This document shows, piece by piece, positions 42,057 to 45,000 of a stretch of DNA of 45,000 nucleotides (the stretch's first letter is position 1; each line of letters opens with the position of its first letter). Made by a program: the position numbers and the translations under genes. The stretch comes from an uncultured Blautia sp. (GTDB lineage: Bacteria > Bacillota > Clostridia > Lachnospirales > Lachnospiraceae), in the NCBI GenBank assembly GCA_900543715.1, contig UQSX01000017.1, forward strand, positions 1 to 45,000, read 5' to 3'. The notes under the pieces are model-generated. The model ran no database searches and was not told where the DNA came from. It saw only the letters and a list, made by a program, of their open reading frames with translations.

Positions 42057-43706
42057 ATGAGTGATCTTACGGTAGTGGTTCGCAGGATGGATGAGGGGAT
42101 TTCTCTTAGAGAAGATTATGTATCTCTGCCAAAAGACTATGGAAAGAAAAGCTATTTTCAGCGTCCGGACATACAGGCAATCCGGAATATGGTGTTTGAA
42201 ACCCTGGATGTCCTGGAAGAAAAAACAGGTTTTCGTCAAAAGATGGAAAAGAGCAGACGGGTGGTCATCAAGCCGAACCTGGTGTCTGTATATCATAAGA
42301 GCGGAATGTATGAGGATGATTATCCGGAGTCTACAGATCCGAGAGTGATGGATGCGGTAGTGGAATGGGTACAGAAATACCATAAGGACATCCTAATTGC
42401 AGAATCTTCCGGAAAGCCTATGCCTACAGCCACCAGTTTTCGGATAAGCGGCATGGACAGGATTGCCCGTTTCAGAAAGACAGGTCTGGTCACTTTGGAG
42501 ACTTGTCCGGTGCGCAGATATCTTCTTCCTAAGGCAAAGGTTATGAAGGAGATCATGATTCCTTTTCCTTTTGTGGGAGTGGTAGAAGGAAAGGATTTTT
42601 ATATCTCTGTGCCAAAGCTGAAAACCAATCTCTATACAAGAGTGACTCTTGGGTTTAAGAATGCTATGGGGGTGATACCCTATGCACTCAGAGAGCGGAA
42701 CCATAGCTATCGGATTGACGAGAAGCTTGCAGATATGCTGTATATTTTGAAACCGGATTTGACACTGATCGATGGTTTGGTAGGGGGTGAGGGAAATACT
42801 CCGGCCCCGGTGGATCCAGTGGACTGCCGTCTGCTCATTGCAGGAAAGGACCCTGTGGCCACGGATAGGGTAGGATGCAGGATTATGGGCTTTGACCCAG
42901 ATGAGATTCCCCTTTTCCAGGAGGTAGAAAAAAGAGGGTTTTCTCATGGTGAAGCTCAAGTGGATGGAGAGGTGCCAGTCTTTCATTTCCGGCCTGCGGA
43001 TGCCAGCCTGTTGGGAGATACATTCCATAAGCATTTTCCTAATGTCCTTGTTCTGGCAGGTCATGACCTGCCTCAGGCGCCAAAGATTCAGGACCCATAT
43101 AAAGTAACCCCTGAGACAGCCAGGAAACTGGAAGGAGCCTGCCGGGGCGGATGCCTGGCTGCGGTACGCTCAGGATTTGAATACATTGTTTACTCCACAA
43201 AGAAGAACAGGGAAAGGGCCATTGCTGTGCTCATTGGTTCTGGCGTTCCCATAGGAGAACAGAAGTGGTGGTTTGACCGAGAGGGAAAGCCTTATACGGA
43301 AGAGAAAGTGCGAGAACTGGATATGCCCATCCTTACCGTAGGAAATTGCGGGGAAGTGCTGAAAGATGTGGCTTCTTACAGAAGTCCCGGCTGCTGCAGC
43401 CCTTCTGCCTGTATGCTGGCAGCTACAGCAGCTATGAAAGTGCCTTTTCCGCTGCTGTCTGTAAAAAACCATTACTTTCTAACTTTTGGTCTGGATGCTG
43501 TAGGAATGGTCTTAAAAAGGACAGCTTTATGCCTTCAGGGAATCTGGATCGACTGTCCCAGCCGCCATGCAGATGAGATTTATCCTGTGCCGAAAGCGGC
43601 GGAAAAACATAAGAATAAGGACTTCATTCCCTGGCCCCTTCCAAAGATGAGCTGGAAGATGAGAAAGAAGATGGCAGGGGATCAGATGAAGATTTTAAAA
43701 CTTTAA
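42057..43706 (+). CDS. DUF362 protein with cysteine-rich C-terminal extension
   Basis: A 549-residue protein with the DUF362 domain (about 1-310): VVIKPNLVSVYHK, KLKTNLYTRVTLGFKNAMGV, TLIDGLVGGEGNTPAPVDPV and LLIAGKDPVATDRVGCRIMG are typical. A second region (about 340-549) carries Cys pairs such as CRGGC and PGCCSPSAC (Cys446, 447, 452). There is no standard ferredoxin CxxCxxCxxxC pattern, so iron-sulphur binding is uncertain. DUF362 proteins are of unknown function and are sometimes fused to ferredoxin domains. It has no signal peptide. It follows the HPt gene by 45 bp with AGGAG in front; whether it belongs to the signalling operon is open. Confidence 0.75.
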   Translation: MSDLTVVVRRMDEGISLREDYVSLPKDYGKKSYFQRPDIQAIRNMVFETLDVLEEKTGFRQKMEKSRRVVIKPNLVSVYHKSGMYEDDYPESTDPRVMDAVVEWVQKYHKDILIAESSGKPMPTATSFRISGMDRIARFRKTGLVTLETCPVRRYLLPKAKVMKEIMIPFPFVGVVEGKDFYISVPKLKTNLYTRVTLGFKNAMGVIPYALRERNHSYRIDEKLADMLYILKPDLTLIDGLVGGEGNTPAPVDPVDCRLLIAGKDPVATDRVGCRIMGFDPDEIPLFQEVEKRGFSHGEAQVDGEVPVFHFRPADASLLGDTFHKHFPNVLVLAGHDLPQAPKIQDPYKVTPETARKLEGACRGGCLAAVRSGFEYIVYSTKKNRERAIAVLIGSGVPIGEQKWWFDREGKPYTEEKVRELDMPILTVGNCGEVLKDVASYRSPGCCSPSACMLAATAAMKVPFPLLSVKNHYFLTFGLDAVGMVLKRTALCLQGIWIDCPSRHADEIYPVPKAAEKHKNKDFIPWPLPKMSWKMRKKMAGDQMKILKL

Positions 43707-43734
43707 TAAAAAAAATATTAAAAGAAATGAAATT

Positions 43735-43776
43735 ATTGTGTACACAATTGAGACCCTTCTTTTTTTGTGTTATCAT
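43735..43776 (+). promoter_or_regulatory. promoter with palindromic operator before the P-type ATPase
   Basis: ATTGTGTACACAAT at 43735-43748 is a perfect 14-bp palindrome. It touches the -35 box TTGAGA (43748-43753), which is followed after 17 bp by TATCAT (43771-43776) with an extended TG. A small hairpin TGCCT/AGGCA (43789-43802) lies in the leader. Confidence 0.7.
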
Positions 43777-43837
43777 TAAACTATGTTTTGCCTTGAAAGG
43801 CATAAGTGCAGAGAAAGAAAGGTGAAATACAGCGTAC

Positions 43838-45000
43838 ATGATAAGACGACAGAAGCCGGAGAAGAATCCGCCTGATGAGAAGAAGATTAAATTTCCCATA
43901 GAGCCTGTAAAGGCGGATTATTTATACGGACTCACAAGAGAGCAGGCAGAAGAACGGGCGGCAGCAGGCTGGAGCAACGAAGAGGTCGGCAGTGTCAGTT
44001 TAAGTACAAAAGATATTGTAAAGAAGAATGTATTTACCTATTTCAACCTGATATTTGCAGTTTTGGGAGTGTTGGTCTGTCTATCAGGTTCTTTCCGGGA
44101 TCTGACCTTTTTGCCAGTAGTTATTCTGAACACAGTGATCGGTATTTTTCAGGAGATTCGGGCGAAGAATGTCTTGGAAAAGATGAACATGCTGAATGCG
44201 CCTAAGACCGATGTGGTCCGGGAGGGAAAGATCCGTTCCATAGATTCTGCTCTTCTGGTACGGGATGACATTGTAATCTTTAAGACCGGAAATCAGATAT
44301 GTGCAGATGCTGTAGTATGTTCTGGAGAAGTTCGGGTAAATGAATCTCTTCTTACGGGAGAATCTGAGGAAATTCTAAAAAAAGAGGGAGATTCCCTGAT
44401 GTCAGGAAGCTTTATTGTTTCCGGTAAATGCTATGCCCGGCTGGAGAAAGTGGGAGATGAATCCTATATTTCCAAACTGACTTTAAAGGCAAAGGCCATG
44501 AAAGACGAGGAACAGTCAGAAATGATCCGTTCCCTGGACAAACTGGTGAAAGGGGTGGGTATTGCCCTGATCCCTATTGGAATCATTCTTTTTATCCAGG
44601 GATTCTTTATCAGCCATGAAGGATTTCAGGGAAGTATTATTTCCATGGTAGCTGCAGTGATCGGTATGATACCGGAAGGTCTGTACCTGCTGACAACAGT
44701 GGCACTGGCTGTAAGCAGTATCCGTCTGGCTATGAATAAGGTGCTGCTTCATGATATGAAAAGTATTGAGACTCTTGCCCGAGTGAATGTTCTCTGTGTG
44801 GACAAGACCGGAACCATCACAGAGAATGCTATGAGCGTCCAGAATATTGTGCTTCTGGATGAAGAGCAGGATATGGACAATGTGAAGGGGCTTCTCTCAG
44901 ACTTTGTTCAGGCCATGGGAGAGGACAACAGCACCATGGCAGCGCTGAAACAGTATTTTACGGAATACAGAGGGGAAAAACCTCTGAAGATCGTATCCTT
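43838..45000 (+). CDS. P-type cation-transporting ATPase, 5' part (cut by window end)
   Basis: Membrane ion pump, start and first 387 codons seen. It has an N-terminal cytoplasmic part with GLTREQAEERAAAGW, helices near 70-110, the actuator domain with TGES at 173-176, the membrane motif PEGL at 279-282 and the phosphorylation site Asp322 in DKTGTIT. The PEGL form and overall pattern recall Ca/Mn-type P-II pumps such as the CaxP/Exp7 group, but the ion cannot be fixed from the visible part. ATG 43838 has only a loose AGGTG site about 14 bp upstream. It has its own promoter with a palindromic operator. The reading frame is open to the window edge, so this is a truncation by sampling. Confidence 0.8.
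   Translation, partial: MIRRQKPEKNPPDEKKIKFPIEPVKADYLYGLTREQAEERAAAGWSNEEVGSVSLSTKDIVKKNVFTYFNLIFAVLGVLVCLSGSFRDLTFLPVVILNTVIGIFQEIRAKNVLEKMNMLNAPKTDVVREGKIRSIDSALLVRDDIVIFKTGNQICADAVVCSGEVRVNESLLTGESEEILKKEGDSLMSGSFIVSGKCYARLEKVGDESYISKLTLKAKAMKDEEQSEMIRSLDKLVKGVGIALIPIGIILFIQGFFISHEGFQGSIISMVAAVIGMIPEGLYLLTTVALAVSSIRLAMNKVLLHDMKSIETLARVNVLCVDKTGTITENAMSVQNIVLLDEEQDMDNVKGLLSDFVQAMGEDNSTMAALKQYFTEYRGEKPLKIVS

Noticed and set aside
1..45000. tRNA, rRNA, insertion sequence or prophage
   Set aside because: No tRNA or rRNA pattern, transposase or phage structural gene was recognised; the only recombinase fits the local inverted repeats.

Overview
The window looks like chromosomal DNA of a Gram-positive gut Clostridium relative, most likely a member of the Lachnospiraceae. 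This is inferred from strong GGAGG-type ribosome binding sites, occasional TTG and GTG starts, sortase-anchored surface proteins, SipW-type secretion and a dense set of cyclic-di-GMP genes. No ribosomal or other marker gene is present to confirm it.

Layout. (1) 1-8640: a haem-acquisition operon. It has a Shp-like haem-binding surface protein, an IsdE-like lipoprotein, a FecCD permease, its ATPase, a DUF454 membrane protein, a CydDC-like pair of ABC exporters and a DtxR/MntR-type regulator, closed by a terminator. (2) 8702-10225: a membrane diguanylate cyclase with a PAS-like segment. (3) 10301-15204, minus strand: a compact type IV pilus (T4P) / type II secretion-like operon with a transglutaminase lipoprotein, PilC, four small pilin-like proteins and PilT. 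No PilB is visible. (4) 15481-18740: a control region holding a SARP/BTAD regulator whose C-terminus looks like a degenerate GGDEF domain, a small unknown protein, a tyrosine recombinase, a DNA segment bounded by 29-bp perfect inverted repeats, and a second small protein related to the first. (5) 18930-32505: a large surface-fibre locus. It encodes a 1484-residue adhesin, a major LPGTG pilin, two class C sortases, a secreted Cna-B-like protein, two SipW-type (TasA/CalY-like) proteins, two more membrane-anchored surface proteins and a SipW signal peptidase. (6) 32606-42011: a signalling island with a hybrid histidine kinase, two EAL proteins with degenerate GGDEF domains, a further diguanylate cyclase, a REC-HD-GYP response regulator and an HPt protein. 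(7) 42057-45000: a DUF362 protein and the first part of a P-type cation ATPase cut by the window edge.

How it may work together. The most notable structure is the probable phase-variation switch at 18420-18672. The recombinase gene ends 2 bp before the left inverted repeat. The invertible segment holds a terminator and a candidate promoter pointing into the fibre operon. Upstream sits a transcription factor that appears to keep the c-di-GMP-binding RxxD motif of a GGDEF domain while losing the catalytic motif. Downstream lies one of the densest c-di-GMP sets one could expect in such a window. My working model is a surface-appendage island carrying a sortase pilus, SipW/TasA-type fibres and T4P, controlled by stochastic DNA inversion and by c-di-GMP. 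The parts are seen in the sequence; the wiring between them is inference.
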